Source: JAMXLO01 sp035569235 (lineage in GTDB: Bacteria > Pseudomonadota > Alphaproteobacteria > Acetobacterales > Acetobacteraceae). Taken from it: a stretch of 64,000 nt of DNA. How positions within the stretch are numbered: the first letter of the stretch is position 1; every line of letters begins with the position of its first letter. Made by a program: the position numbers and the translations under genes. This document shows, one piece after another, positions 17,893 to 26,763 of the stretch. The notes under the pieces were generated by a model. That model searched no databases and was not told the DNA's origin. It worked only from the letters and a program-made list of their open reading frames with translations. Where the stretch lies: contig DATMND010000220.1 in NCBI GenBank assembly GCA_035569235.1, forward strand, positions 1 through 64,000, read 5' to 3'.

Positions 17893-19086
17893 TCAGGCCA
17901 GCACGCCTAACTTACGCAGCCGGCCGACCTCGTCTGCCGAATAGCCTGCATCGCGCAGCACATCGTCGCTGTGTTGACCGACGGTCGGCGCTCGGCGCGG
18001 CGCAACCTTCGCTTCGCCCTCAAGCTGGAACGGGCTCGATACCGTCAGCGTCTTCCCGTCGGCGAACGGCACCAGCGCGCCGATCTCTTGCATCTGCGCA
18101 TCGTCCACCACATCGTCGGTCTTGCCGACCACGCCGAACGTCACGCCCACACTGTCGAGGATCACGCGCCACTCCGCCATGTCGCGCGTGGCGAATATCG
18201 CATCCAATTCCACCACCAAAGCCTGCGCGTTCTGCTTGCGCCCCTCCTTCGTGGCGAAGCGTGAATCATCGGCGAGGTCCTCGCGGCCGATCGTGTTCAG
18301 CAGCGGGTGCCACTGCCGTTCCTCGTTCCATAGCGCCATGATGAACCAGCGGCCGTCGCGGCAGCGATAGTGGTTGGCGATAGCGTTCGGCGCCTGCTCG
18401 CGTGGCGGCCGATGCGGCACGGGTTCGCCGAACAGCCGGGTCTGAACAAAGCAGCCATTGGCCCACAGGCCGTTCTGCAGCAGCGACGAACTCACCACGC
18501 CGCCGAGCCCGGTCTTCTCGCGGCGGTACAGCGCAGTGACAATGGCGGCATAGAGACCGGTCGCACTGGGATGATCGCCCATGCCCGGCGCCGATCGCGC
18601 CGGCACTGTATCGGGGTCGGCGCGCACCGCATCCATCAGACCGGTACGCGCCCAGTAGGCCGTGGAGTCAAAACCAGTCTTCGCCGCCTCGTCGCCGGCC
18701 TCACCGTAAGCGGTGAAGGATGCGTAGATCAGCCGCGGATTCAGCGGCAGCAGATCGGCCGGCGCCAGCTTCAACCGATCGCGCACCGGCAGCGGGAAGT
18801 TGGTGACAAACACATCGGCGTCCGCGGCTAACCGATACAGCACGGCGCGGCCCGCCTCGTGCTTAAGGTCGAGCGCCAGACTGCGTTTGTTGCGCGATGT
18901 CAACTGCCAGTAGTAGTCGTTCGGCGCGCCGCTAGCGCTGCGCGCTCGCCAGGGATCGCCGGCGCCCGGCGGCTCGATCTTTATCACATCGGCACCGAAG
19001 TCCGACAGGATCGTCGCGGCCGCGGGGCCCGCGATCCAACTCGCGCAGTCGATGACCTTCAGGTCGGAGAACAGGTGCTCGGTCAT
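17893..19086 (-). CDS. Family III (CaiB/BaiF) CoA-transferase
   Basis: A 397-residue family III CoA-transferase, which moves CoA from a donor acyl-CoA to a carboxylic acid through an aspartyl intermediate. It opens with LKVIDCASWIAGPAAATILS and FGADVIKIEPPGAGDPWR, then DLKHEAGRAVLYRLAADADV, the typical Rossmann-like N-terminal half. It is the last gene of a minus operon after cupin, Zn-ribbon/OB protein and thiolase-like protein, 4 bases from the latter. The pairing suggests activation of an acid and later thiolytic or carbonyl chemistry. The substrate is not identifiable. Confidence 0.88.
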   Translation of the reverse strand: MTEHLFSDLKVIDCASWIAGPAAATILSDFGADVIKIEPPGAGDPWRARSASGAPNDYYWQLTSRNKRSLALDLKHEAGRAVLYRLAADADVFVTNFPLPVRDRLKLAPADLLPLNPRLIYASFTAYGEAGDEAAKTGFDSTAYWARTGLMDAVRADPDTVPARSAPGMGDHPSATGLYAAIVTALYRREKTGLGGVVSSSLLQNGLWANGCFVQTRLFGEPVPHRPPREQAPNAIANHYRCRDGRWFIMALWNEERQWHPLLNTIGREDLADDSRFATKEGRKQNAQALVVELDAIFATRDMAEWRVILDSVGVTFGVVGKTDDVVDDAQMQEIGALVPFADGKTLTVSSPFQLEGEAKVAPRRAPTVGQHSDDVLRDAGYSADEVGRLRKLGVLA

Positions 19087-19090
19087 TGTA

Positions 19091-20233
19091 TTATGGCGCC
19101 TGGTTAGAAAATATGATTGTCCCGGACGCGGCGAACATGCCGCCTACTCCGTGGCAAACGGAAATCTTCGCTCCCGGAATCTGTGCCGGCGCAATCCCAC
19201 GCATCTGCCGCACGCTCTCCTGCAACGCATACATGCCGTACATGCCGGAGTGCATATACGAGAGGCCGCCGCCGTTCGTGTTTAGCGGCAGCTTGCCACC
19301 CGGCGCCGTGTTGCGTTCTGCGATGAAGCGCCCGGCCTCGCCGCGCGGCACAAAACCCAGATCCTCCAGCCCGTACAATGGCAGATGCGCGAACGCATCG
19401 TAGATCATCAGATGATCCACGTCCTTGTGCGTGATCCCTGCCTCGCGGAACGCCGTCGGCCCCGCGACGCTGAATGCGCGCGACGAGGTGAAGCTTTCCA
19501 TCTGGCTCACCATCGGTGTTTCGACACTCTCACCGGTGCCCAGAATATAGACCGGCTTTGTCGGGAAATCCTTGGCGCGGTCAGCGGAAGTCAGGATCAG
19601 CGCACCGCCGCCGTCGGTGACCAGGCAGCATTGCAGCAGGCGAAACGGATAGGCGATCATCCGCGAGCCGAGCACGTCTTCGACCGTGATCGGATTGCGG
19701 AACGTCGCGCGGGGATTCTTGCCAGCCCATTCGCGCTGCACCACCGCGACCATCGCAAGCTGCTCGTGCGTCACGCCGTAGGTCTTCATGTAGCGCAGCA
19801 CCGGAATGGGAAACAGGCTCGGCGGACCCATCGGGCCGAACGGCTGCTCGAACTGGCCATTCAGACTGGACGGCGGCACCGGCCGAGGGCCACGGCCGAT
19901 CCCGGAACGGCCGCTTTCGCCGTGGGTGACCAGGATCGTCTTCGCCAGCCCCGCCTCGATCGCAGCTGCCGCGTGGCGGACATGGATCATGAACGAACAA
20001 CCGCCCACGGACGTGCCATCCACCCAGGTCGGTGTAATGCCCAGGTAGTGCGCGATCTGCACCGGTGTCTCGCCGGCGGTGGCGACGCCGTCGATGTCCT
20101 TCGGCTTCAGCCCGCAATCCGCCATCGCGTTCAGCGCCGCATCGGCGTGCAGCTGGATCTGCGATGTGTCCGGAATGACGCCAAGCTTCGTACTTTCCGC
20201 GGCGCCGACGACGGCGACTGTGTTGTGCGGCAT
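19091..20233 (-). CDS. Thiolase-like protein (acetyl-CoA acetyltransferase/lipid-transfer family)
   Basis: A 380-residue thiolase-superfamily protein of the SCP2-thiolase-like subgroup. The N-terminal half holds VDGTSVGGCSFMIHVRHAAA, where the nucleophile region lies, and the C-terminal half has NTNGGGLSYMHSGMYGMYAL and SVCHGVGGMF, the catalytic-Cys/His loop. Members commonly form a complex with a DUF35 protein, and such a gene lies 5 bases upstream here. It probably cleaves or condenses a CoA-linked intermediate, or acts as an aldolase/retro-aldolase as DUF35-associated thiolases do (family knowledge). Confidence 0.85.
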   Translation of the reverse strand: MPHNTVAVVGAAESTKLGVIPDTSQIQLHADAALNAMADCGLKPKDIDGVATAGETPVQIAHYLGITPTWVDGTSVGGCSFMIHVRHAAAAIEAGLAKTILVTHGESGRSGIGRGPRPVPPSSLNGQFEQPFGPMGPPSLFPIPVLRYMKTYGVTHEQLAMVAVVQREWAGKNPRATFRNPITVEDVLGSRMIAYPFRLLQCCLVTDGGGALILTSADRAKDFPTKPVYILGTGESVETPMVSQMESFTSSRAFSVAGPTAFREAGITHKDVDHLMIYDAFAHLPLYGLEDLGFVPRGEAGRFIAERNTAPGGKLPLNTNGGGLSYMHSGMYGMYALQESVRQMRGIAPAQIPGAKISVCHGVGGMFAASGTIIFSNQAP

Positions 20234-20238
20234 CGGCC

Positions 20239-20649
20239 TTACCCCTTCGCCGGGCGGAACAGCGGCAGCGTGATGGTGTCATTCTGTTTCGCGAACACCA
20301 CCTCAAGCGGCATGTCGAGTACCAGCGCCTCCGGTGTCTGCGGGCATTCGACAATGTTGGTCATCATGCGAGGACCTTCGGCAAGCTTCACCACGGCGAT
20401 CGCGTAGGGCGGCTCGAAGCCGGCCACCTTGCGGTGGTGGATCACATAGGTGTCGAGGATCGCCTTGCCGCTGGCCTTGAACACCGACACGTCGCGTGAC
20501 GCGCAGGCGGGGCAGAACGGCCGCGGCGGGAAATACACCTTGCTGCATGCGTCGCAGCGCTGCAGGCGCAGCTCGCCCGCGTGCGTGCCTTCCCAGAAAT
20601 GCTGTGTTTCAGGCGTGGGTTGGGGCAGGGCGCGGCCTGGCTCTGGCAT
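20239..20649 (-). CDS. DUF35 Zn-ribbon/OB-fold acyl-CoA-associated protein
   Basis: A 136-residue protein with a rubredoxin-like zinc ribbon (Cys32, Cys35, Cys46, Cys49 in RCDAC and FCPAC), then an OB-fold (about 52-130). DUF35 proteins bind acyl-CoA and partner with thiolase-like enzymes, fitting the adjacent gene 5 bases downstream. All four zinc ligands are present and the length is normal. It lies 15 bases after the small cupin gene in the operon. Confidence 0.88.
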   Translation of the reverse strand: MPEPGRALPQPTPETQHFWEGTHAGELRLQRCDACSKVYFPPRPFCPACASRDVSVFKASGKAILDTYVIHHRKVAGFEPPYAIAVVKLAEGPRMMTNIVECPQTPEALVLDMPLEVVFAKQNDTITLPLFRPAKG

Positions 20650-20664
20650 CGGGCGTTCCTCGAT

Positions 20665-20943
20665 TCAATTGGTCGTGGGCTTGCGGCGGCCGGCGACGTA
20701 GGTGGCGCCATCCGGACCGGCATGCTCGGCGTGGCGGCAGCCGTTTGTCATGCTGAACGTATCGCCCACTTTATAGGTATTGCGCTGGTCCGCGACGACG
20801 ATCGTCATCTCTCCGGCGACGACCATCAGGCGAGCGTCGAAGTCGTGCGCGTGCTCCGGATTGACGGCGCCGGGCTGCATCGTGTTGACGACAACCTGAT
20901 ACCCTTCGAGCTGCAGCTCGGCCTCGAATGCGGTTCTATCCAT
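20665..20943 (-). CDS. Small cupin-domain protein
   Basis: A 92-residue single-domain cupin. The first cupin motif is GAVNPEHAHDFDARLMVVAGE with its His pair, and the second is the GDTFSMTNGCRHAEHAG segment, so a metal site is likely. The start was set at 20943 because AAAGGA lies 8 bases upstream; another ATG at 20952 overlaps that site. It leads the operon to the DUF35 protein, thiolase-like protein and CoA-transferase. It could be a dioxygenase, an isomerase or a sensor of small acids; sequence alone does not decide. Confidence 0.78.
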   Translation of the reverse strand: MDRTAFEAELQLEGYQVVVNTMQPGAVNPEHAHDFDARLMVVAGEMTIVVADQRNTYKVGDTFSMTNGCRHAEHAGPDGATYVAGRRKPTTN

Positions 20944-21030
20944 GGCTGGCATCCTTTCATTGGTCCCGGGCAAAGCTAAGACGGTTTGCGTATGGCTGGC
21001 AACGCAGCGGCGGCAAAGCCGCCAAACAAT

Positions 21031-21194
21031 ACCTTCTCCGCGGCCCTTCGCGGCTCTCCGCTGCCCTCCGCGTAATAATCGGTAGGACGGACCACGACAG
21101 CTCAACCTCCATGGGCACCAACGGCTGGTGCTGACAGATCGTTAAGGATTTACGCGGAGAACAGCGGAGGGCCGCGAAGGGCCGCGGAGAAGGT
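21031..21194. repeat. 45-base inverted repeat upstream of the GxxExxY gene
   Basis: The left arm at 21031-21075, read in reverse complement, matches the right arm at 21150-21194 at 42 of 45 positions; the spacer is 74 bases. Each arm is itself made of short repeated units (variants of GCGGAG and GCCGCGAAGG). The right arm ends in GGAGAAGG, which is the ribosome-binding site of the GxxExxY gene starting at 21199. I see no coding sequence in the spacer. Confidence 0.85.
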
Positions 21195-21198
21195 CTTG

Positions 21199-21594
21199 AT
21201 GCTGCTGCAGCGCGATCTTACTGAACGTGTCATCGGGTTGGCGATCACCGTGCACCATGAACTTGGGCCTGGATTACTCGAATCGGTCTATGAAACGTGC
21301 CTCGGCCTCGAATTGACGCAGGCTGCCATCCCATTCAGACGTCAGGCGTCCATCCCGGTCAGCTATCGTGGCATGCAACTGACCACAGGGTTCCGAGCTG
21401 ATTTCCTGATCTGTGAAGATCTGATTGTCGAGATCAAGGCCGTCGATCGTCTGCTGTCGACGCATGAGGCCCAGCTCTTGACCTACCTGCGGATGAGCGG
21501 CTGTCAGGTCGGACTGCTGCTGAACTTCAACGCACTCCGTCTGAAAGATGGCCTGCGGCGCCTCGTGCGAAGCCAGCAACCTGAGTCTGACTGA
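21199..21594 (+). CDS. GxxExxY protein (PD-(D/E)XK-like fold)
   Basis: A 131-residue protein of the GxxExxY family, named for the motif GLLESVY near the N-terminus. The downstream FRADFLICEDLIVEIKA segment (D-x(n)-ExK) is the arrangement of PD-(D/E)XK nucleases, so a nuclease fold is expected, though activity is unproven in the family. The ATG at 21199 is preferred over the TTG one codon before, giving a 5-base gap after GGAGAAGG. That ribosome site belongs to the inverted repeat just upstream. The stop is 1 base from the stop of the convergent oxidoreductase gene. It has no operon partner. Confidence 0.87.
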   Translation: MLLQRDLTERVIGLAITVHHELGPGLLESVYETCLGLELTQAAIPFRRQASIPVSYRGMQLTTGFRADFLICEDLIVEIKAVDRLLSTHEAQLLTYLRMSGCQVGLLLNFNALRLKDGLRRLVRSQQPESD

Positions 21595-21595
21595 A

Positions 21596-22570
21596 TCACC
21601 CCACCAGCACGGCCTTGCCGATTACCTTGCGCTCGATCACCGTCTGCATCGCATCGGCTGCGTGCGCAAGCGGGAAGCGATGCGAGATGCGCGGCTTCAG
21701 CTTGCCCTGCGCGGCGAGGTCGGTCAGCGCGTTCATGTTGGCGATCGCCAGCGCCGGGTCCGCTTCGTTCAGGCCGCCGATGCGCACACCGATCGCGTCG
21801 ATGCCCTTGATCAGCAGGTAGTTGCTGCGAATGTTGGTGGGACCGCCGCCGAGGAAGCCGAGGATCAGCAGCCGCCCGCACCAGGCCAGGCAGCGCAGCG
21901 ACTCATCCGACACCTGCGCGCCGATCGGATCATAGGCGATATCGACGCCGCGCCCGCCTGTCAGTTCCTTTACCTTGTCCATGAATCCGCCCTGGTAGTC
22001 GATCGCGTGATCAGCGCCTTCCTCCAGGCAGGCGTCGCGTTTCTCGTCTGTACTCGCGGTGGCGATCACCTTTGCGCCGAACAGTTTAGCTACCTGGATC
22101 GCCGCGATGCCGATGCCGCCGGCAGCGCCGTGCACCAGCACCCATTCGCCGGCCTTCATGCGGCCGCGTTGCAGCAGAGCATGATAGGCGGTGCCATACG
22201 CGCCACGGAACACGCCCGCCGCTTCCAGGCTCATGCCCTTAGGCACCAAATCGCACAGTGCGGCCTTGGCGTTCCCGAGTTCGGCGCAGGCGCCGAGGCT
22301 GTGCCGGCTCATCACCTTGTCGCCGGTGCGGAACTGCGTCACGCCGAGCCCGACGGACACCACCACGCCCGCCGCCTCGCTGCCGGGGATGAACGGCGGC
22401 TCGGGGCGGAATTGGTATTTCCCTGCCAGCATCAGCACATCGACGTATTGGACGCCGCGCGCCTCGATGCGGACCTGCACTTCGCCGGGACCCGGCGGTG
22501 GTGGATCGGGCACGTCACGGAGCGCCAATACTTCTGGACCGCCGAATGCCTCGCACACCACCGCTTTCAT
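21596..22570 (-). CDS. Zinc-free MDR-family NADPH:quinone oxidoreductase
   Basis: A medium-chain dehydrogenase/reductase of the quinone oxidoreductase type, about 324 residues. The GroES-like N-terminal domain (MKAVVCEAFGGPEVLALRD) lacks the zinc-ligand pattern of alcohol dehydrogenases. The Rossmann domain has GAAGGIGIAAIQVAKLFGAK with the nucleotide-binding glycines. The ATG at 22570 sits better after AAGGGA than the ATG two codons upstream. The substrate (quinone, enoyl compound) is undetermined. Confidence 0.86.
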   Translation of the reverse strand: MKAVVCEAFGGPEVLALRDVPDPPPPGPGEVQVRIEARGVQYVDVLMLAGKYQFRPEPPFIPGSEAAGVVVSVGLGVTQFRTGDKVMSRHSLGACAELGNAKAALCDLVPKGMSLEAAGVFRGAYGTAYHALLQRGRMKAGEWVLVHGAAGGIGIAAIQVAKLFGAKVIATASTDEKRDACLEEGADHAIDYQGGFMDKVKELTGGRGVDIAYDPIGAQVSDESLRCLAWCGRLLILGFLGGGPTNIRSNYLLIKGIDAIGVRIGGLNEADPALAIANMNALTDLAAQGKLKPRISHRFPLAHAADAMQTVIERKVIGKAVLVG

Positions 22571-22610
22571 CTGCATAATCCCTTGTCACCGGGGGCGCAG
22601 TATTGCCTTG

Positions 22611-23759
22611 TCATCTCCGCGGCGCCACAAGCATCGGCCCGTACTTCGCAAGGAACAGGGCGAAGGCGCCGATCCATGCCAGCCCGGAGAATTCGATCAG
22701 GTCCGCCTGCGCCTCGATCGACCACGCGGCGGCTATACGCAGCAAGGCCGACGCGCTCACCAGCGCATAGAGCGTGATGGTTGCCGCATCCGCGTGCAGC
22801 GCACGGCCGGTGTGGCCGAGTATCGCGCGTGTCATCACCGCAAGGATCATCGTGCCCATCGCGCCTGCAGTCAGCGCGTGCAACGCGGCGGCGACCGGGA
22901 CGGCGTTGGTGAGAACCGATAGCCCGAGCAGGGCTACGCCGGCCACCAGCCAGAGATAGCCGACATGCAGGACCAGCAGCATCGGTTCGGGGAGCGTTGC
23001 CACGCCGCGCCAGGTTCCCAGCCGGGCGGCATTCAACACCGCTGCAGCCAGCAGCAGAAACCCCATCGGCTGCAAGTCCGGCAGGAATGCCCAGCCGATC
23101 ATTCCCGCATGCAGCGTGCCGAGCGCTACGCGGTCTAGTATGCCGGCGGGCGGCGGCACGTGAGATATGCCTCGCGTCATAAGCCAGTTGCGCGTGAACG
23201 CCGGCACGATCCGTCCGCCGATCACCGAGATCAGCACGATCACCGCGGCAACGCCGAGACGCCAGCCAAGCCCGATCGGAATTGCCACACCGAGCGACTG
23301 CAGATGCATCAACAGGTTGGCGATCGCCAGCACGATCACCGGCGCGAGCAGCGGATAGTTCCGCCTGTTGCCGGCAGCGACGAGTTCGCGCGCGGCGACC
23401 GTTTCCAACGCGACCGCGAAAGCGAGGTCCGCCGCCGGTGCGAGCCAGCCGGGGATCAACGCCGAGGTCAGACAGGCGACCCGACCGAGCAGCCACAATG
23501 CCGCAAGCACCGCAAGCGGCGTTCCCGCGACCGGCGCGCGATTGGTCCAGTTCGGGATCGCCGTGAGCAGAAAGCCCCCGATCGCGGCCATGATGAAACC
23601 GAACAGCATCTCGTGGATGTGCCAGCTCATCGGATCGAAGCGGCTCGGCAGATCGATGCCGCCGGCGAGCAATGACAGCCACAACGCCAGAGATACCGCC
23701 GACCACGTCGTGGCGGCGAGGAAGAACGGACGGAAGCCGGCAGTCAGCAGCGGAGGCAT
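22611..23759 (-). CDS. NnrS family membrane protein
   Basis: A 382-residue polytopic membrane protein of the NnrS family, with about twelve hydrophobic segments. The N-terminus GFRPFFLAATTWSAVSLALW and the SWHIHEMLFGFIMAAIGGFL segment, with its conserved His pair, are typical. NnrS is a haem- and copper-containing protein linked to nitric oxide and nitrosative stress. No denitrification genes are present in the window. The start at 23759 begins the canonical N-terminus; a GTG 9 bases upstream is also in frame. Confidence 0.87.
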   Translation of the reverse strand: MPPLLTAGFRPFFLAATTWSAVSLALWLSLLAGGIDLPSRFDPMSWHIHEMLFGFIMAAIGGFLLTAIPNWTNRAPVAGTPLAVLAALWLLGRVACLTSALIPGWLAPAADLAFAVALETVAARELVAAGNRRNYPLLAPVIVLAIANLLMHLQSLGVAIPIGLGWRLGVAAVIVLISVIGGRIVPAFTRNWLMTRGISHVPPPAGILDRVALGTLHAGMIGWAFLPDLQPMGFLLLAAAVLNAARLGTWRGVATLPEPMLLVLHVGYLWLVAGVALLGLSVLTNAVPVAAALHALTAGAMGTMILAVMTRAILGHTGRALHADAATITLYALVSASALLRIAAAWSIEAQADLIEFSGLAWIGAFALFLAKYGPMLVAPRR

Positions 23760-23825
23760 CAGGTCCACTTTGCAGCGATGGGCGCTGTATCCATAATCGC
23801 ACAACAGCAGCGAGGAGACACGGCC

Positions 23826-24806
23826 ATGTCAGGTGCCAACACGTTCAAGTTCGTCATGCTGCCGCCGCAGTCGGAGATCACGCGCGGCTGGGGCAGGCAA
23901 CTCGCCGATGCGATGCCCGAGGTGCGTGTGGTGATCGCGGAGGATCAGGCTGCGGCGGAACGCGAGATTGTCGATGCCGAGGCGGCATTCGGCCGGCTGC
24001 CGCGCGAGGTACTCGCGAAGGCGCGCCGGCTGCGTTGGCTGCAGGCGCCGCAGATCGCGCCCCCGGCGGGATACTATTATCCCGAACTGATCGAGCATTC
24101 GCTTACCGTCACCAACTTCCGTGAGATATTCAACGACCACATCAGCGCGCACATCATGGCCTTCGTGCTGGCCTTTGCGCGCGGGCTGCAGACGTACATC
24201 CCGCAGCAGCTTCGCCGCGAGTGGAAGAAGCCGGGCGACAACAGCGACGTGGTGCATCTGCCGGAGGCGACGGCGCTGATCGTCGGCGTCGGCGGGATCG
24301 GGGCCGAGACCGCGCGGCTTGCCGCCGCGTTCGGCATGACAGTGGTGGCGACCGACGCGCGGCGCACCGCCGCTCCGCCCGGCGTGACAGAACTTCATAA
24401 GCCGGCTGCGCTCGACACGCTGCTGCCGCGGGCGGATTTCGTCATCCTGACGGTGCCGCATACCCCCGCCACTGAGGGCTTCATGAACCGTGCGCGCTTC
24501 CAGCGCATGAAGCGCAGTGCGTTTTTCATCAACATCGGCCGCGGGTTGACCACGAAGCTCGATGACCTGGTGGCGGCGCTGAACGCGGGCGAGATCGCCG
24601 GCGCGGCTCTGGATGTTTACGAGCAGGAGCCGCTGCCCGCGGAACATCCGCTGTGGACGATGCCGAACGTGCTGTTGACGCCGCACATGGCGGGGCACGG
24701 ACCGTATCTGGATGATCGGCGCTACCAGATCATGATCGACAACTGCCGTGCCTTCCTGGATGGCAAGCCGCTGCGCAATGTCGTCGACAAGGCCACCTGG
24801 TTCTGA
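23826..24806 (+). CDS. D-2-hydroxyacid dehydrogenase (first of a tandem pair)
   Basis: A 326-residue NAD(P)-dependent D-2-hydroxyacid dehydrogenase. The Rossmann motif is VGVGGIGAETARLAAAFG. The catalytic set is visible as Arg in NIGRGLTTK, Glu in DVYEQEPLP and His in LTPHMAGHG. The start is set by GAGGAG 8 bases upstream of 23826. It is followed at 13 bases by a diverged paralogue, so the two probably form one transcript and may form a heteromer or act on related 2-oxo acids (inference). Confidence 0.88.
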   Translation: MSGANTFKFVMLPPQSEITRGWGRQLADAMPEVRVVIAEDQAAAEREIVDAEAAFGRLPREVLAKARRLRWLQAPQIAPPAGYYYPELIEHSLTVTNFREIFNDHISAHIMAFVLAFARGLQTYIPQQLRREWKKPGDNSDVVHLPEATALIVGVGGIGAETARLAAAFGMTVVATDARRTAAPPGVTELHKPAALDTLLPRADFVILTVPHTPATEGFMNRARFQRMKRSAFFINIGRGLTTKLDDLVAALNAGEIAGAALDVYEQEPLPAEHPLWTMPNVLLTPHMAGHGPYLDDRRYQIMIDNCRAFLDGKPLRNVVDKATWF

Positions 24807-24819
24807 AGGAAACGCGCGG

Positions 24820-25800
24820 ATGAGCACACTGGTGGTGGTCTACGATCTGGAGCCGGGCGGCAGGCGGGTCGTGGAGGATGCGCTGGGCGGCGCGGCGGAG
24901 GCGATCTACCTGACCGATCTCGGTGACGCGGCGCGGGCGGATGCGCTGCGCAAGGCGGACGCCGTGCTGGCGCGCACCACCCGGGAACTGCGTCAGGGGG
25001 AAATCGCGCTGCTGAAGGACGCGCGCCTGGTCCAGTTCATCAATGCCGGCATCGACTTCGTGCCTCTCGCCGACATGCCCGCGGGCGTCCCGGTGGCGAC
25101 CAACGGCGGCGCCTATGCCGAACCGATGGCGGAGCATGCGCTGGCGATGGCTCTGGCCGCGGCGAAGCGGTTGCTGGTGGAGCATGCGGCTCTGGCGCGC
25201 GGCGAGTTCAACCAGTTCAACCGGAACCGAATGTTGGCCGGCGGCGTGTGCGGCATCCTGGGGTTCGGCGGCATCGGTGTCGCCACGGCACGACTGGCGC
25301 GCGGGATTGGCATGCGTGTTCATGCGATCAACCGGCGCGGCACCAGCGACGAGCCGACCGATTGGATCGGCACGCCGGAGCGGCTGGATGCGTTGCTCGA
25401 AGCGTCGGATCTGTTGGTGATCTGCACGCCGCTGACGCCCGCCACGTTGGGGATGATCGGCGCGCCGCAACTCGCACGGATGAAGGAGGACGCAATCCTG
25501 GTGAATGTGGCGCGCGGCGAGATCGTCGATGAGCGTGCGCTGTATGAACGGCTGCTGGAGTATCCGAAGTTCACCGCCTGCATCGATGCGTGGTGGATCG
25601 AGCCGATACGCCACGGGACGTTCCGCATGAACCAGCCGTTCATGTCTCTGCCGAACGTGATCGGCTCGCCGCACAACTCGGCGGCGGCGATATCGGGGAC
25701 GGGTGCGGTCGGCCTGCGGCGCGCGATCGCGAATATCCGGCGTGCGCTGGCCGGGGAGACGGCGCTGTACCAAGTGCCGCCGGAAGATCGGATGATGTAG
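24820..25800 (+). CDS. D-2-hydroxyacid dehydrogenase (second of a tandem pair)
   Basis: A second 326-residue D-2-hydroxyacid dehydrogenase, clearly diverged from its neighbour. The nucleotide-binding motif is GFGGIGVATARLARGIG. Catalytic Arg is in NVARGEIVDE, Glu in AWWIEP and His in GSPHNSAA. AAGGA lies 9 bases before the start. The substrate-binding half differs markedly from the first copy, with WWIEP replacing VYEQEP, so the pair is unlikely to be a recent duplication. Confidence 0.87.
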   Translation: MSTLVVVYDLEPGGRRVVEDALGGAAEAIYLTDLGDAARADALRKADAVLARTTRELRQGEIALLKDARLVQFINAGIDFVPLADMPAGVPVATNGGAYAEPMAEHALAMALAAAKRLLVEHAALARGEFNQFNRNRMLAGGVCGILGFGGIGVATARLARGIGMRVHAINRRGTSDEPTDWIGTPERLDALLEASDLLVICTPLTPATLGMIGAPQLARMKEDAILVNVARGEIVDERALYERLLEYPKFTACIDAWWIEPIRHGTFRMNQPFMSLPNVIGSPHNSAAAISGTGAVGLRRAIANIRRALAGETALYQVPPEDRMM

Positions 25801-25842
25801 CGCCACGCGCCCCTAACAATGATGCGCCGGTTACTGCGCCGC

Positions 25843-25972
25843 CGTCATGCCGAGCCCCGGGTCGGGCCAAAGGCCCGCCCGAGGACAGGCTCCGGTCGGC
25901 ATCCACGTCGTTATCGCTTTGATCAGCAAAGACGTGGGTGGCCGGCCTTCGCCCACCATGACGAAGAATGCG
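25843..25972. repeat. Degenerate intergenic palindrome
   Basis: A loose inverted repeat between the dehydrogenase pair and the convergent anti-sigma gene: a 5' arm beginning CGTCATGCCGAGCCCCGG and a 3' arm ending CACCATGACG, with an inner stem formed by CCACGTC at 25903 and GACGTGG at 25931. It resembles a decayed copy of the 46429-46504 element. Confidence 0.45.
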
Positions 25973-25986
25973 AGGTCGGATGAGGT

Positions 25987-26763
25987 TCACCCTCCCTGCG
26001 CCACCAGCCGTGCAAACTCCGAAAGCTGATCCGCCTCCACATCCGACACCGCGTAGTAGGTGATGCCGCCGTGCCGCCACATGACCACGTTGAACCCCTG
26101 CCGTGCCTCCGCGTGGAACGGTTCGTCGGCCTTCCCGGGTGATGCCCAGGCGAACAGGTTGATCACGTGCTTCGCGCGCCGGTACACCACTGCCGCCGCC
26201 TGGTGGCCATCGACATAGTCAAGCCGGCCACCGATCAGCGGGAACCCCTCGTCCTTCAGATCGCGCACCGGCGGCGACACATCCAGCCGCTCCGACAGCC
26301 ACGGCTTGACCGTGTGCTGATCGCTGGTCGGCACGTCAGTCAGATGATCGGCCTGCATGGAGCGGATGTGGCTGCCGATCACGCCCTGCATCAGGTCGTC
26401 CTGGCCGTCCGGCCGTCCACCCAGCACCAGAACGGTCAACGCCACGCCGGCCAATGCGCCTGCCAGTCCCGTGCCGGCCATGCCAAACGCGGGCCAGCGG
26501 AACCATGGCCGCGACGCCACCGCCGCGGACGCGGGCGGCGCCTCGCGCTCCAGTGCCGCGCCAATACGCGCCGCCAACCCCGGCGGAGCGCGATGATACG
26601 GCAGATTGGTACGGATCGCCGCCTGCATGGCGCGCAACTCCTCCAGCTTGGCGGCACAGGCGTCGCAGCCCGCGACATGGCGGTTCACGCGCAACCGCTC
26701 GAACGGTCCCAGCGCGGCGTCGAGTAGCCCAGACAGCAGTCCGGCCGCGCGATTACACTCCAT
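25987..26763 (-). CDS. Transmembrane anti-sigma factor (zf-HC2 type)
   Basis: A 258-residue putative anti-sigma factor. The N-terminal zinc-binding anti-sigma domain has the HxxxCxxC pattern (His29, Cys33, Cys36). A single membrane segment follows at about 95-115 (AGTGLAGALAGVALTVLVLG), and then a periplasmic domain of about 140 residues. It overlaps the upstream ECF sigma gene by 11 bases, the usual arrangement for a cognate pair. The periplasmic part likely senses an envelope signal, perhaps related to copper or oxidative stress given the cupredoxin gene nearby (inference). Confidence 0.85.
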   Translation of the reverse strand: MECNRAAGLLSGLLDAALGPFERLRVNRHVAGCDACAAKLEELRAMQAAIRTNLPYHRAPPGLAARIGAALEREAPPASAAVASRPWFRWPAFGMAGTGLAGALAGVALTVLVLGGRPDGQDDLMQGVIGSHIRSMQADHLTDVPTSDQHTVKPWLSERLDVSPPVRDLKDEGFPLIGGRLDYVDGHQAAAVVYRRAKHVINLFAWASPGKADEPFHAEARQGFNVVMWRHGGITYYAVSDVEADQLSEFARLVAQGG

